In this document: one piece after another, positions 35,225-45,821 of the stretch
How positions within the stretch are numbered: position 1 is the stretch's first letter
Layout of the letters: the number at the start of each line of letters is the position of its first letter
Assembly (NCBI GenBank): GCA_038373885.1
Contig: JAWZYV010013534.1
Span: 1-64,000 of the forward strand
DNA from: Cheiracanthium punctorium
Lineage: Eukaryota; Arthropoda; Arachnida; Araneae; Cheiracanthiidae
DNA length: 64,000 nucleotides
Reading direction: 5' to 3'
Position numbers and translations under genes: made by a program
Notes under the pieces: generated by a model
What the model saw: only the letters and a program-made list of their open reading frames with translations
What the model was told of the DNA's origin: nothing
The model's database searches: none

Positions 35225-35759
35225 TGTATGGAATGAATTTAGAATTGGATTCATAATATGTAGAATATCTAGTATAATATCGAATATAAGTAGGATATCG
35301 TGCATAATTATAGAATATGATTATCTTCATGATTTAGCTTCGATCTTTGTGAATATAGAATAAGGTAATTGCTTACCTTTCCTTGATTCTGGAGACTTCT
35401 GAAATCCAACAGGATGAATAAGTGAGACACTGAGTTAAAGTTGCATGAAATACGCATATGGATAAGTGAATATTGAATTTAATTCTAACATATTAGGAAC
35501 AGACTATTACTGCCAGTCAGTTGACATCTTTGTTACAATGTAGCATCTGAATGTCGCCTCAAAAGGCTAGAATTAGAACTTAACAATGAATCAAAACTAC
35601 AACAAACGTGAAGCGAAACTAAAAAGATGAACCAGAAGTAACCCATCAGGGCCTCCCATCCCTCGTTAGTGGGTCAAGTTCTTAAGATTAGATCAAGGGT
35701 CTGAATGGTGCTCCCATCTGTTGGATCACTTTCGGATTTCATTTCTGTTGTATCTGACA
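35225..35759 (-). repeat. 3' LTR of the BEL/Pao element
   Basis: 535 bp, reads TGTCAGATAC...CCATACA on the element's sense strand. The last 28 codons of the Gag-Pol frame lie inside it (stop at 35674-35676). Confidence 0.95.
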
Positions 35760-38700
35760 GATTCCGGGGGGGCGCAGACTCAGTATCAACATCTGGAAGT
35801 GGCAAGAATGCTATCTGAGAGGCTGGGCGTGTGACAGTTCCTCTGGCAGTCCGGACGGTGACCACTCTGCTGATGCCATCAGCGCCTGGATGGAGAGCGG
35901 AGATTCGGCCTAATTTCCACACGGTGGCAGGGGCGATTGGATCCTTGATGAGGACTAACCTTCCTACAGCCAGGAGATGGTTGTTTCTCATCCATTTTGT
36001 CCGTGGCTGCAATGTGTTTAGGTATGAGGTGCTCCATTTCTTCCAGAATTGGTCTTTGAGTTGTAGTAGGAGGGACCACCTAGAATTAAAACTTAAAGAG
36101 ATAAGATTAGATTTATGTTCAGGGAGTTCGAGCAAAGGACCACCAATAAGAAAATGTCCGGGTGTTAATACACTGAAGTCTTTGGGATCAGCTGATAATG
36201 GATATAAAGGCCGAGAGTTGATGATGGCTTCAATTTGGCAAAGAAGGGTGGTAAGTTCTTCAAAATTGAGCAGTGCTGTTTTACATGTTTTGATTAAATG
36301 CTGTTTAGTTAATTTAATAGAGGCCTCCCAAATACCTCCGAAATTTGGTGCATATGGAGGAATGAATTGCCAGCTTATGTTACGTTGGGATGAATAATCT
36401 TGTATTAAGGGATCATGAGGAATTCTAAACAATGATTTTAGGTACGCTGAGGCTCCAACAAAGTTGCTTCCATTGTCACTAAAAACGTGCGATGGGTAGC
36501 CACGACGAGCTACAAATCTTCGAAATGCTGCCAGAAATGCCGCTGAAGATAATGCAGAGACCAATTCAAGATGTGCTGCTTTAGTGTTCATACAGATGAA
36601 TAAACAGATATATGATTTGAAGGTACTTGATTTTCGAGTGTGTTGGCACTTCGTGGAAATTGGCCCTGCAAAATCCATGCCCACCTTTTCAAATGCACGG
36701 CAAGGATTGACTCGTGCACTCGGTAGATCACCCATCATCTGGGTAATTGGTTTTGCAGATGATTTAAAGCATTCGATGCATTTCCGGAGTTCTTTTCGAA
36801 CGGTTGATTTTCCGTCTGGGATCCAAAATTTCTGTCTTATTAGAGATAAGACCAATTCTTGGCCTGCATGAAGATTTGCATGATGATAGTGCCGAATAAC
36901 AAGAGTTGTGAAGTGATGATGTTTGGGAAGCAACATGGGATATTTCTGATCAAAAGTGAATTCTTGTTGGTGACGTAGACGCCCTCCAACACGCAGAATT
37001 CCTTCCTTATCAAGAAAAGGATTTAATGCTATGAGTTTGCTGGATTTTGGAAGGGGTTGATTAGAGTTAAGTTGGGTGATATCGGAATGGAATGCATCAT
37101 TTTGTAATAATTTAACTATTGTCTTGGTAGCTGTATCTAATTCATGGGCTTTCAAAGGTCCTTGAGTTTTAGGATCTGATTTTGAGTTATTGTAGAACCT
37201 AAATACCCATGCTACAGTTCGCAGTAGCCTCATGTATGATGAAAATCTGTCAAATAAATCTAGGAAAGGATTGAGTTGAGTGACAAGAGATGTGCTTTCG
37301 AACGATGAATTAAAATGAATATCAGAGGATATATCATAGATGTCTTGATTTGGGGTATTTACTCCTACAGAGGTAGGATCAAAATCAATGAGCCATTGTG
37401 GGCCATTTAACCATTCTGAATGCTCCATAAGTTGTTTTGGATAAAGGCCTCGGCTTGCGCAATCAACAGGATTCGACTTTCCAGGAATGTGATGCCATGA
37501 ATCCTTTGAGGTTAGAGAATGAATTTTACATACACGATGCTGGACGAATTGATTTCCTTTAGTTGGTGGATTGTTAATCCAGCACAGTGCAATTGTTGAA
37601 TCGCACCATAAATAAGTGTTATGAATGGGGAAATTTACAGCCCTTTTGAATGTGTCCACTAATTCTGCGAGCAGGACTGCACCACTCAATTCTAATCTGG
37701 GCAAAGTTATAGCATTCAAAGGTGCAACACGAGTTTTGGCTGCCATTAAGAATATACGAGATGAATTGCAAATGACTCTAAGATAAATGACAGCAGAATA
37801 AGCCTTTAAAGATGCATCACTAAATCCGTGAACTTCTATCTTTACTGAATTGACAACATGGATGTAACGAGGAATCTTTATCTCTTTAAAATAATGAACT
37901 TCGGCTTGGAAGTTATTCCATCGATCGAGAATGGCTGATGGTAAGTGATCATCCCAACCGATGTTGGCCTTCCACAAATCTTGCAGAATAATTTTCAAAA
38001 TTATCGTAGAAGGTGCGACAAACCCTAAAGGGTCAAAGGTGCGAGCAATGATGGATAATAACTGTCTTTTCGTTGAAACATTATCTGAAGGGACTGCTCT
38101 AACTTGAAATGAATCCATCGTTAAATCCCAAACGAGACCTAGAATTTTTTGAGATGAATCTTCTTGAAATGAGTGTGTAAAGGTAGTAGCCTTTAGGGCA
38201 TCTGGAAATTGTGCGATGACTTCGGGATGGCTACATGACCATTTTCTGAGCTCAAAACTACCAGCAGACATAAGATCTAAGAGTTCTTGGATTATGGATT
38301 TTGCTGAATCGACCGAATCAGCACCAGCTAACAAGTCATCTACATAAAAATGATCTTGAGCTAGCTTAGCTGCTTGTGGAAATCGTCCCTTCTCATCGCT
38401 GCATAATTGTTGTATGGTACGGATTGCGAGATACGGCGCACATGCTGTGCCATAAGTGACCGTATTTAATGTATAAATTTTGAGAGGTTCATTTGGAGAT
38501 TTTCTCCAGAAAATTTGTTGGAATGACTTGTCTTCACTAGCTATCAGAATTTGGCGGTACATTTTTGTAATATCAGCAGAAAATGCCACAGGGAAAGTTC
38601 TGAATTTTAACAAGACCGCGAAAATGTCTGTTTGGAGTTTTTTCCCTTTCAATAATACATCATTTAGTGATTTGCCGTTACTCGTTTTAAACGATCCATC

Positions 38701-41004
38701 AAAGACAATTCGTAATTTCGTTGTTAAACTATTTTCATTTATTATACCGTGATGGGGTAACATATAACTTTGGGAAGCTACATCAGATATGAGAGGAGTC
38801 ATATGACCAAGACTTTGGTACTCTTCCATGAATTGAATATATGTTTGCCTTAATTGTTCATTTGATTGTAATTTCCTTTCAAGAGAAAAAAATCTCATTA
38901 AAGCTCCTTCTTTACTGTCCCCAAGGTTTGAATCTTCTTTAAAAGGTAACTTTACGATGTATCTACCCTTGGAGTTTCGAGTATGAAATTTGTCAAAAAT
39001 CTCGTCAGCCAATTCGTCTTCATCATTAGGTTTAACAGGTTTATGGATTGTTTCGCTTTCCCAAAATTCCTTTAGATTATTTTCAATGTTTGTGAGAGTG
39101 TGACATACCACAGATGAATTTTGAGTGGCTGGTGTATTTACACTACCAGACAACAAATGTCCTAACTTGGTAGGTAATGCGGAGGGTGTACCTTTAGGTC
39201 CCAATATGGGAGAACCAGTGACTAAGAATAAGAAAATGTCCGCACCTAACAGAATATCGATCTCACTTTCCACAAAATATGATGGATCAGCAAGACATAA
39301 ATTATTTAGATGAGGCCAATCCTGTTTTTTCATATTGAAATTTGGAAGAGATGTTGTGACTTTGTTTACTACTAACGCATTCACTTGAAATGTATCTCCT
39401 GAGAAATATGGAGAAAATTCGAAATTGGTAGAATATAAACATGTTTCAGCATAGATTTCATTTATTCCCACCAAACGGTGCGTAGTTGGTTTCATCGACA
39501 ATTGTAGTCGTTCTGCACAGTATTTTGAAATTAGCGTGTTTTGTGAGCCGTTGTCGATTAATGCCCGGCAAGTTATTGTTTTACCAGTCTGAGACTTAAC
39601 TTTAATTATTGCTGTTGATAGCAAAACATGATTCTGTTCTTGCGATTTTGTGTAGCTATTTGCTACGGTGCTTACTGACTGAGATTGAGGCACTTGATCA
39701 TTATTTACATAACTATGCAGTAATGTATGGTGCCTAGCTGCACAATTTTTGCAACTGAATCCTATTCTACAATTATCAATTAAATGATTACTTCTTAAAC
39801 AATTTGTACACAAATGATTATCATTAACGCACTTCCATCTATCATTTATATTCATCGCATGGAATGTGGGACACTTAAATAACGCGTGATTTTGTTTACA
39901 TAGCATACAATTATTAAATTTTACTTCACTACTTACATTTTCTCTTTTCACTACAGTATTATGTACATTAGATTTTTTTACTGCGTTATTTACAACTGAT
40001 TTCGCTTGAACCTTTTTGAATTCCGGTTTAGAAAATTTATTTTCTTGTAGACTTCTAGCCTCTTTCTCAATAAATGATTTAAACGTATCCAGAGACGGAC
40101 AGCTCTCATTATCCAAAGCCAATTCCCATCGTTGTATCACCGCATCATCGATTTTGGACGTAAGGAAATTTATTATGATTAAATCCGTAAGAGAGTTAGT
40201 TTCCAACCCCAATGTTTTCAGATTCCTCACGGCTTCGTTACAAATGTCAATGACCTCTAAGAGTAACTTTGAATTATTTGCTTTCGTTATCTTCATTCTA
40301 AAGATTTTATTTATTTGGCTTATTGCCAGCTGTCGTTTGTTCTCATACCTCTGACATAAAATCTCCCAGCAATGCGTAAGGTTTTCTGGCGTAATTGCGA
40401 AACCTCGAATTAATTTTGCTGCATCACCGCGGATACACGACTGAAGATATGTCAGCTTTTCAACATCATTTAAAGATTTGTTATCAAGAATAGATGATTT
40501 AAATATTTCTTTAAACGATAACCACATTTCACTATTTCCGAAAAAATGTGGAACTTCTAATTTGGGCAACTTCACTGCCAATGAAGATTCTTTTCCTGAT
40601 GAATTCTCGCTTTTGGTTATTTCAATCGGAATTTTATTTTCGAGGTCAATGACCCATTTTAATAGTAAATCTTTACTTTTGATATAACTATCAAAATAAT
40701 CAGCGCTTTCATCTTGGGATAATTCTGTAAAATTCTCTACCAATTCCTTTTCAAACTTTTCTACTTTGCCTTTTAAAATTCCTATTGCGCGATAATTACT
40801 TTCATCAGCCTTTTCTACATTTTTCTCAAATGCACTTATTTCCTTTAATAATAATTCGAATTTGAAAGAACTCTTAGCTTGCTTAGGAGGCATAATTACT
40901 CTTAATATTTGAGAAACTTCCAACTGACTAAATATACAATAATATATCTTAATGGAAATGTAATAATAATACCATGAATAATGAACTGAGTTATTTTCAT
41001 ACAC
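35674..41004 (-). CDS. Gag-Pol polyprotein of BEL/Pao retrotransposon
   Basis: One frame of up to 1776 codons. The likely start is the internal Met 38 (CAT at 40891-40893, MPPKQAKSSF), giving about 1739 residues. Domain order fits BEL/Pao: a Gag region with the DUF1759-type LPKLEVPHFFGNSEMW, then cysteine-histidine clusters at about 366-430 (CTNCLRSNHLIDNC, CKNC). A protease with ALIDNGSQNTLIS follows near 481, where DNG replaces the usual DSG/DTG. The RT has KLRIVFDGSF and YVDD near 886-889, and the RNase H has HGFSDASLKAYSA near 1050 with LPRLELSGA. The integrase has an HHCC zinc region near 1370-1395 and catalytic residues in MDFAGP, DNGSNF and GGIWEA (about 1440-1560). A conserved C-terminal domain contains QFWKKWS. 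It makes Gag particles, copies the RNA and integrates the cDNA. All parts are in one frame without a shift. It is unusual that the C-terminus extends into the 3' LTR. Confidence 0.95.
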   Translation of the reverse strand: MYENNSVHYSWYYYYISIKIYYCIFSQLEVSQILRVIMPPKQAKSSFKFELLLKEISAFEKNVEKADESNYRAIGILKGKVEKFEKELVENFTELSQDESADYFDSYIKSKDLLLKWVIDLENKIPIEITKSENSSGKESSLAVKLPKLEVPHFFGNSEMWLSFKEIFKSSILDNKSLNDVEKLTYLQSCIRGDAAKLIRGFAITPENLTHCWEILCQRYENKRQLAISQINKIFRMKITKANNSKLLLEVIDICNEAVRNLKTLGLETNSLTDLIIINFLTSKIDDAVIQRWELALDNESCPSLDTFKSFIEKEARSLQENKFSKPEFKKVQAKSVVNNAVKKSNVHNTVVKRENVSSEVKFNNCMLCKQNHALFKCPTFHAMNINDRWKCVNDNHLCTNCLRSNHLIDNCRIGFSCKNCAARHHTLLHSYVNNDQVPQSQSVSTVANSYTKSQEQNHVLLSTAIIKVKSQTGKTITCRALIDNGSQNTLISKYCAERLQLSMKPTTHRLVGINEIYAETCLYSTNFEFSPYFSGDTFQVNALVVNKVTTSLPNFNMKKQDWPHLNNLCLADPSYFVESEIDILLGADIFLFLVTGSPILGPKGTPSALPTKLGHLLSGSVNTPATQNSSVVCHTLTNIENNLKEFWESETIHKPVKPNDEDELADEIFDKFHTRNSKGRYIVKLPFKEDSNLGDSKEGALMRFFSLERKLQSNEQLRQTYIQFMEEYQSLGHMTPLISDVASQSYMLPHHGIINENSLTTKLRIVFDGSFKTSNGKSLNDVLLKGKKLQTDIFAVLLKFRTFPVAFSADITKMYRQILIASEDKSFQQIFWRKSPNEPLKIYTLNTVTYGTACAPYLAIRTIQQLCSDEKGRFPQAAKLAQDHFYVDDLLAGADSVDSAKSIIQELLDLMSAGSFELRKWSCSHPEVIAQFPDALKATTFTHSFQEDSSQKILGLVWDLTMDSFQVRAVPSDNVSTKRQLLSIIARTFDPLGFVAPSTIILKIILQDLWKANIGWDDHLPSAILDRWNNFQAEVHYFKEIKIPRYIHVVNSVKIEVHGFSDASLKAYSAVIYLRVICNSSRIFLMAAKTRVAPLNAITLPRLELSGAVLLAELVDTFKRAVNFPIHNTYLWCDSTIALCWINNPPTKGNQFVQHRVCKIHSLTSKDSWHHIPGKSNPVDCASRGLYPKQLMEHSEWLNGPQWLIDFDPTSVGVNTPNQDIYDISSDIHFNSSFESTSLVTQLNPFLDLFDRFSSYMRLLRTVAWVFRFYNNSKSDPKTQGPLKAHELDTATKTIVKLLQNDAFHSDITQLNSNQPLPKSSKLIALNPFLDKEGILRVGGRLRHQQEFTFDQKYPMLLPKHHHFTTLVIRHYHHANLHAGQELVLSLIRQKFWIPDGKSTVRKELRKCIECFKSSAKPITQMMGDLPSARVNPCRAFEKVGMDFAGPISTKCQHTRKSSTFKSYICLFICMNTKAAHLELVSALSSAAFLAAFRRFVARRGYPSHVFSDNGSNFVGASAYLKSLFRIPHDPLIQDYSSQRNISWQFIPPYAPNFGGIWEASIKLTKQHLIKTCKTALLNFEELTTLLCQIEAIINSRPLYPLSADPKDFSVLTPGHFLIGGPLLELPEHKSNLISLSFNSRWSLLLQLKDQFWKKWSTSYLNTLQPRTKWMRNNHLLAVGRLVLIKDPIAPATVWKLGRISALHPGADGISRVVTVRTARGTVTRPASQIAFLPLPDVDTESAPPRNLSDTTEMKSESDPTDGSTIQTLDLILRT

Positions 41005-41038
41005 TTAATAAATGTCATTCATATCCTTCGATAGTCAC

Positions 41039-41056
41039 TCAGGCTGGAACGGACCA
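41039..41056 (-). promoter_or_regulatory. Candidate primer-binding site of the BEL/Pao element
   Basis: On the sense strand, six bases after the 5' LTR comes TGGTCCGTTCCAGCCTGA. Its complement ends in CCA, as a tRNA 3' end does. I do not assign the tRNA. Confidence 0.6.
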
Positions 41057-41062
41057 GAAATT

Positions 41063-41597
41063 TGTATGGAATGAATTTAGAATTGGATTCATAATATGTA
41101 GAATATCTAGTATAATATCGAATATAAGTAGGATATCGTGCATAATTATAGAATATGATTATCTTCATGATTTAGCTTCGATCTTTGTGAATATAGAATA
41201 AGGTAATTGCTTACCTTTCCTTGATTCTGGAGACTTCTGAAATCCAACAGGATGAATAAGTGAGACACTGAGTTAAAGTTGCATGAAATACGCATATGGA
41301 TAAGTGAATATTGAATTTAATTCTAACATATTAGGAACAGACTATTACTGCCAGTCAGTTGACATCTTTGTTACAATGTAGCATCTGAATGTCGCCTCAA
41401 AAGGCTAGAATTAGAACTTAACAATGAATCAAAACTACAACAAACGTGAAGCGAAACTAAAAAGATGAACCAGAAGTAACCCATCAGGGCCTCCCATCCC
41501 TCGTTAGTGGGTCAAGTTCTTAAGATTAGATCAAGGGTCTGAATGGTGCTCCCATCTGTTGGATCACTTTCGGATTTCATTTCTGTTGTATCTGACA
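41063..41597 (-). repeat. 5' LTR of the BEL/Pao element
   Basis: 535 bp, same sequence as the 3' LTR by inspection. It should carry the element promoter. I could not place a convincing TATA box. Confidence 0.95.
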
Positions 41598-41602
41598 GGC
41601 CG

Positions 41603-42300
41603 CCCAAAAGATTTTAAATACATTACACTCTATGGGCAGAAATTCATTAAACCGTATTTTAGATGTATTAGGCTAGTTCAAACGACTCAGAAGTGATATA
41701 TGCTGTTAAGGATTAGAAAATGAATTTTTCCATCGAAGAAAGTGTCTTTATCATTTATAGTGCTGCTACAGGAACACTCAAAAGATTTCCAACACTTTAC
41801 GGTCAATGGCAGTTTTAGGGACATTCATCCATTTCGGGTACAATACCGTCCTACCATATAGTTAGGTAATGTGCCTCCCTCAAGAATTACGCCAAAGTCC
41901 CCAAGCTTTTCGACTTTTGTACGCATCTCGATTTTTGGTTCCAATCTACTGGAGAGTTTATTTACAGGACCACCCAAAAGAATTTCAGTATATTAATGTC
42001 TATGGACATCTTCAATATATTACATCTGTAGTCAGTCATTGTTTGTTCCATGCCCAAAATATCCCCCTTTGTCATCGACTTTGGCGAGTTTTTCCAAAAT
42101 ATCGCCAAATTTGGCGATAGTCATTGTTTGGTCCATGCCCAAAACCTCGCCATTTGTCGTCGACCTTGGCGAGTTTTGCCGAAATATGACCAAATTTTGC
42201 ACCAAAAATTATTTCGCATAACTCTAAAACTTTTAACCGTAGAATATTAAAAATTTTGCATTTAGAACTATTGCAACATCTAACTGTGCATCTCTTTTTT
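41603..42300. repeat. Tandem repeat block, continuation right of the BEL/Pao element
   Basis: It resumes the interrupted 173-bp monomer (CCCAAAAGATTTTAAATACA). It then passes through blocks shared with 43310-44110: CAGAAGTGATAT, ACACTCAAAAGATTTCCA, CAATACCGTCCTACCA. It ends in two 85-bp units starting TCATTG at 42036 and 42121, containing the palindrome CGCCAAATTTGGCG. Confidence 0.8.
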
Positions 42301-42663
42301 TTTTTTTTTTCAATTCCTACTATTAGTTCACACTCTACCTATATATACTTCTTCAAATTTTCAGTCGTTAATAAAATACTTTTTATTCATCCACTCAAAT
42401 AGTTTTTTCAAATGTTAATTCATTAATTAAATGTAATTAATTAAATTTAATAAAAAGTAACTAATATAAAACTTTGTCAGCCTAAGTAGAAATTGACTTA
42501 AAAACTTTTTTTTTATATATATCACTTGTTTCAATTAAAAAATACTTTTCAATAAAAATTAACAACTAAGTAACAATAATGTATTCATTCTTGCTGCTTA
42601 TAATTTCTTCCCAACGTTCAGCAATACTTTCAATACCTCGTTGTTAGTAATCATCCGGTTTAG

Positions 42664-42952
42664 CCCTTTAACGAGCAGTGTTCCCGCTCTGGGAACACCA
42701 AACTCTGACGTTCTGACTGTTACCAGTCACGAAGAATAGATTTGATTTCTATAAAAATAGTTGCGGGTGACCACGAGAATCCTTTATTTTTTAGCACGTC
42801 ATTTCCCGTCAAAAAATTGTCATGATTATTTTTAAACAGCACTGATATCTGCTGAAAAATGGAAGAATGTGAGAACAGCTGGATAGACTGCCCAATGATG
42901 AAAAAAGACAGACAAGCTGGCGACAGCTGGCTGTGCTGCACAGCCAGCTGTT
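42664..42952 (+). mobile_element. TTAA foldback MITE, copy 7, right-truncated
   Basis: Starts CCCTTTAACGAGCAGTG without an intact TTAA (TAG precedes it) and contains the unique segment and a rudimentary hairpin (GCTGGCTGTGC/GCACAGCCAGC). It then joins the 173-bp repeat directly at about 42953. Confidence 0.8.
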
Positions 42953-43480
42953 ATACCGCCCAAAAGATTCGAAATACATTACGCTCTATGGGCCGAAATT
43001 CATTAAACTCGCCTAACTCAAAAGCTATTAGGCGTAGAATGTCGAAACTTCATATTTTGGATAGTTGTAACATCTAGTAGTGCACCTCCCCTTTTGGTTC
43101 CATTCGACTGGATAGTTTATCTACAGGACTGCCCAAAACATTCGAAATACATTACGCTCAATGGGTCGAAATTCATTAAACTCGCATATCTCAAAAACTG
43201 TTAGGCGTAAAATGTTGAAACTTTATATTTAGGATTGTTGTAACATCTAGTTGTGCACCTCCCCTTTCGGTTCCGTTCGACTGAATAGTTTATGTACAGG
43301 ACCGCCCAAAAGATTCGAAATACATTACGCTCTAAGGACCGAAATTCATCAAAGCGTTTTTTAGAGGTATTGGGCTATTTCAAACGACTCAGAAGTAATA
43401 TAGGCTGTAAAGAGTTAGAAAATGAATTTCTCTATTAAAAAAAGTGTCTTTATCATTTATAGTTCTGCTACAGGAACACT
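42953..43480. repeat. 173-bp tandem repeat, three monomer starts
   Basis: GCCCAAAA starts lie at 42958, 43131 and 43304, exactly 173 bp apart. Each is followed by ATTCGAAATACATTACGCTC and, further on, TTGTAACATCTAG. The third monomer changes into the longer unit shared with 41640-41860. Confidence 0.9.
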
Positions 43481-44450
43481 CAAAAGATTTCCAATACATT
43501 ACGGTCAATGGCAATTTTAGGGGCATTCATCCATTTCAAGCACAATACCGTCCTACCACATAAGTTAGGTAATGGTCCGACCACGGTCACGTGCCTCCCT
43601 CAAGAACTATGCCAAAAGTCGCCAAGCTTGGCGACTTTTGGTGTACGTGTGTGCATATTTAACTTTCAAATCTCAAAAACTATTATGAAATTTCATATAT
43701 AAGAATGTTGTAACATCTAGTTGTGCATCTCGATTTTTGGTTCCAATCTACTGGAGAGTTTATTTACAGGACCACCGGAAAGAATTTCAGTACTTTAATG
43801 TCTATGGACATTTTCAATACAATACTACTGTAGATAGTCATTGTTTGGTACATGCCCAAAATCTCGCCGTCTGTCCTCGACCTTATCGAGTTTTGGCGAA
43901 ATATCGCCAAATTTGGCGATAGTCAGTCATTGGGTCCATGCCCAAAGTATCGCCATTTGTCATCGTTCTTGGCGAGTTTTGGCGAAATATCGCCAAATTT
44001 GGCGATAATCTGTCACTGTTTGGTTCATGCTTAAAATCTCGCCAAATGTCGTCGACATTGACGAGTTTCGCCGAAATATCGCCAAATTTGACGCCAAAAG
44101 TTATTTCGTATTTTGTATAACTCTAAAACTAACCCGTAGATTTTTTAACTTTTGTATTTAGAACTATTGTAATATCTAACTGTTTTCAATATCTTTTTTG
44201 ACAGCAATCGACTGAGAATTTATTTACAGGGTGAGCCAAATGACTTTGAATACATTGAGGTGTATGGATGCATTCAATTCATTGAAAGTCTGTGGTCAAT
44301 GACTAACAGACACTTCGGCTATCCCCAAAATCTCGCTGACTATCTCAAGTTTGTCGGCTTTTGGTGAAATATCGCCAAATAAAGTGTCAGAAGGAAATCT
44401 TTCAAATTGAACTCAGCTTGGCGATATCGAAATATTTGGCTGGAAATCGC
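43481..44450. repeat. Higher-order repeat with 85-89 bp CGCCAAATTTGGCG units
   Basis: Matches 41760-42200 overall. Units starting at TCATTG lie at 43838, 43927 and 44013 (TCACTG), 89 and 86 bp apart. Each carries GGCGAAATATCGCCAAATTT, giving strong local palindromes. Then comes a further CAGGGTGAGCCAAATGACTT unit near 44229. Confidence 0.85.
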
Positions 44451-44859
44451 TAAACCTTACTATTATTGATATTTTATCTCTTTCAAACAAATAAATTTAG
44501 AGGAAGTGCGTCGAAAATATTTTTGATCTAATGGACGTGCAAGGAAGTCATGTGTTGGACACATCAGATTTTTTTTACTTATTTCAGTACTGAAGGAAAA
44601 GGGGCACGGTGCGCAGGCACTGAAAAAAGGCAAGCAGTACGCACTTTGAAAAATGCCAAACGTGAGCACAGGCTATTTACGATTCAGTGTTTACACGCGT
44701 GCATACACGAGTGTGTGCATGTGTGTACGGGCGCACAAGCGTCAGTCAAATACGGACAAGCAAGTACGGAAACTAAAGAATCTGTTTGTCTTGATTTTGT
44801 GTTATGGGAAGACTACACGAAGGGCATTTGCCTAGGCGGGGGAGGGGTTGAATTAGGTG
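44451..44859. other. No recognisable feature
   Basis: A 177-codon open frame starts at 44550 but has low-complexity, Cys/His-poor composition and no recognisable family. I do not support it as a gene. Confidence 0.4.
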
Positions 44860-45040
44860 GAGGATTTTTAAGAGGTTCTAACGTGTATTCACGTTACAGC
44901 TGGAGAAAACCGCCCAAAACGTTAGATCGACAGCCGCGCGTTAGGTCCGAACCCAGAGCCTTCACATTTCAGCAGTTTATCATGTTCAACGTTTTATCCA
45001 CACGGCCATGGTGGGCTCTAACTAAAGTACTTGAAAGCGT
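44860..45040 (-). mobile_element. SINE copy, CCAGATGTAACGTGAATACG family
   Basis: On the - strand: a B-box-like GGGTTCGGACCTAAC, then CGGTTTTCTCCAGCTGTAAC and GTGAATACACGTTAGAACC. The order matches the better preserved copy at 47341-47520. Confidence 0.6.
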
Positions 45041-45817
45041 AACTTTTGTCTTGTCTATAGTTGAAAAATCGACCATTCTTTAATATAGCCCTAAATCTGC
45101 CACGTCCTTTTGCTAAAAAAACTGCTTTAAAACTGACTAAGTATTTAAATGCAAATATGATGATTTTCGTACAATGCAACGTAAACGGCACTTTTTAAAA
45201 TCCCGTTCTAAACAATTCCAGCACGCAAAATTCAAAACTTAAAAACAAATTTTGAAAACAAAGCTAAATTTTATAAGAAAAATTTCAACATTATTCAATA
45301 CATCCGCCATATCACATTCTAAAGAGACATCTCCGGAGTAACTTTTAGAAATTTTTGTTTGCTATCGATTACTATAGCTATCCATGGTACTGCCAGGTAT
45401 AAACTCAAAGCACAACAAATGAATAAGTAAACAAATGCAATTCATTCTCCATTGTCAAACAAATGCAACATTTTCCGTCTATTCGAAATGAACAGCGTCA
45501 CTAGTTTTTTTTCTTTTTTTAATACTGGAGTTTAACGATGAATTGTTTAATGATTAAAGCGTTCATTTGCAAGTGAAAACTTTCTAATGTTTCATCATTC
45601 AAAGTAAACTCATGAGACCATGGGGGAAACGGAAACTGTCATGAATATTTTATAAAACAATAATGGTGATGGTAATAAACCATTTTTTAAACCCATTTAA
45701 GAGCTCTGCACTGTTATTTTTTTATAAGGAATACATATCAACAATGCATAATGCTCTATTGTAATTGAAAAATAAGTGCATTGGTCCATATTTCGTGCAA
45801 GAGCGTGCGGTTAAAAT
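45041..45817. other. No recognisable feature
   Basis: AT-rich, short frames only. Confidence 0.5.
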
Positions 45818-45821
45818 TTAA

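Larger units (their letters stand above)
35225..41597 (-). mobile_element. Full-length BEL/Pao LTR retrotransposon
   Basis: Two 535-bp LTRs (35225-35759 and 41063-41597) start TG and end CA. By direct reading they show no difference. The 5-bp duplication GGCCG is at 35220-35224 and 41598-41602. The single long frame on the - strand carries Gag, protease, RT, RNase H and integrase. Identical LTRs and an intact frame imply very recent insertion. BEL/Pao elements typically make 4-6 bp duplications, which agrees. Confidence 0.97.

Noticed and set aside
35831..36397. 188-codon open frame on the + strand
   Set aside because: It is the antisense shadow of the integrase region of the BEL/Pao polyprotein.
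42036..44110. CRISPR-like regularly spaced repeats
   Set aside because: The units are contiguous 85-89 bp tandem repeats without unique spacers, in an obviously eukaryotic sequence.
44550..45083. 177-codon open frame
   Set aside because: No recognisable family and the 3' part overlaps a reverse SINE copy.
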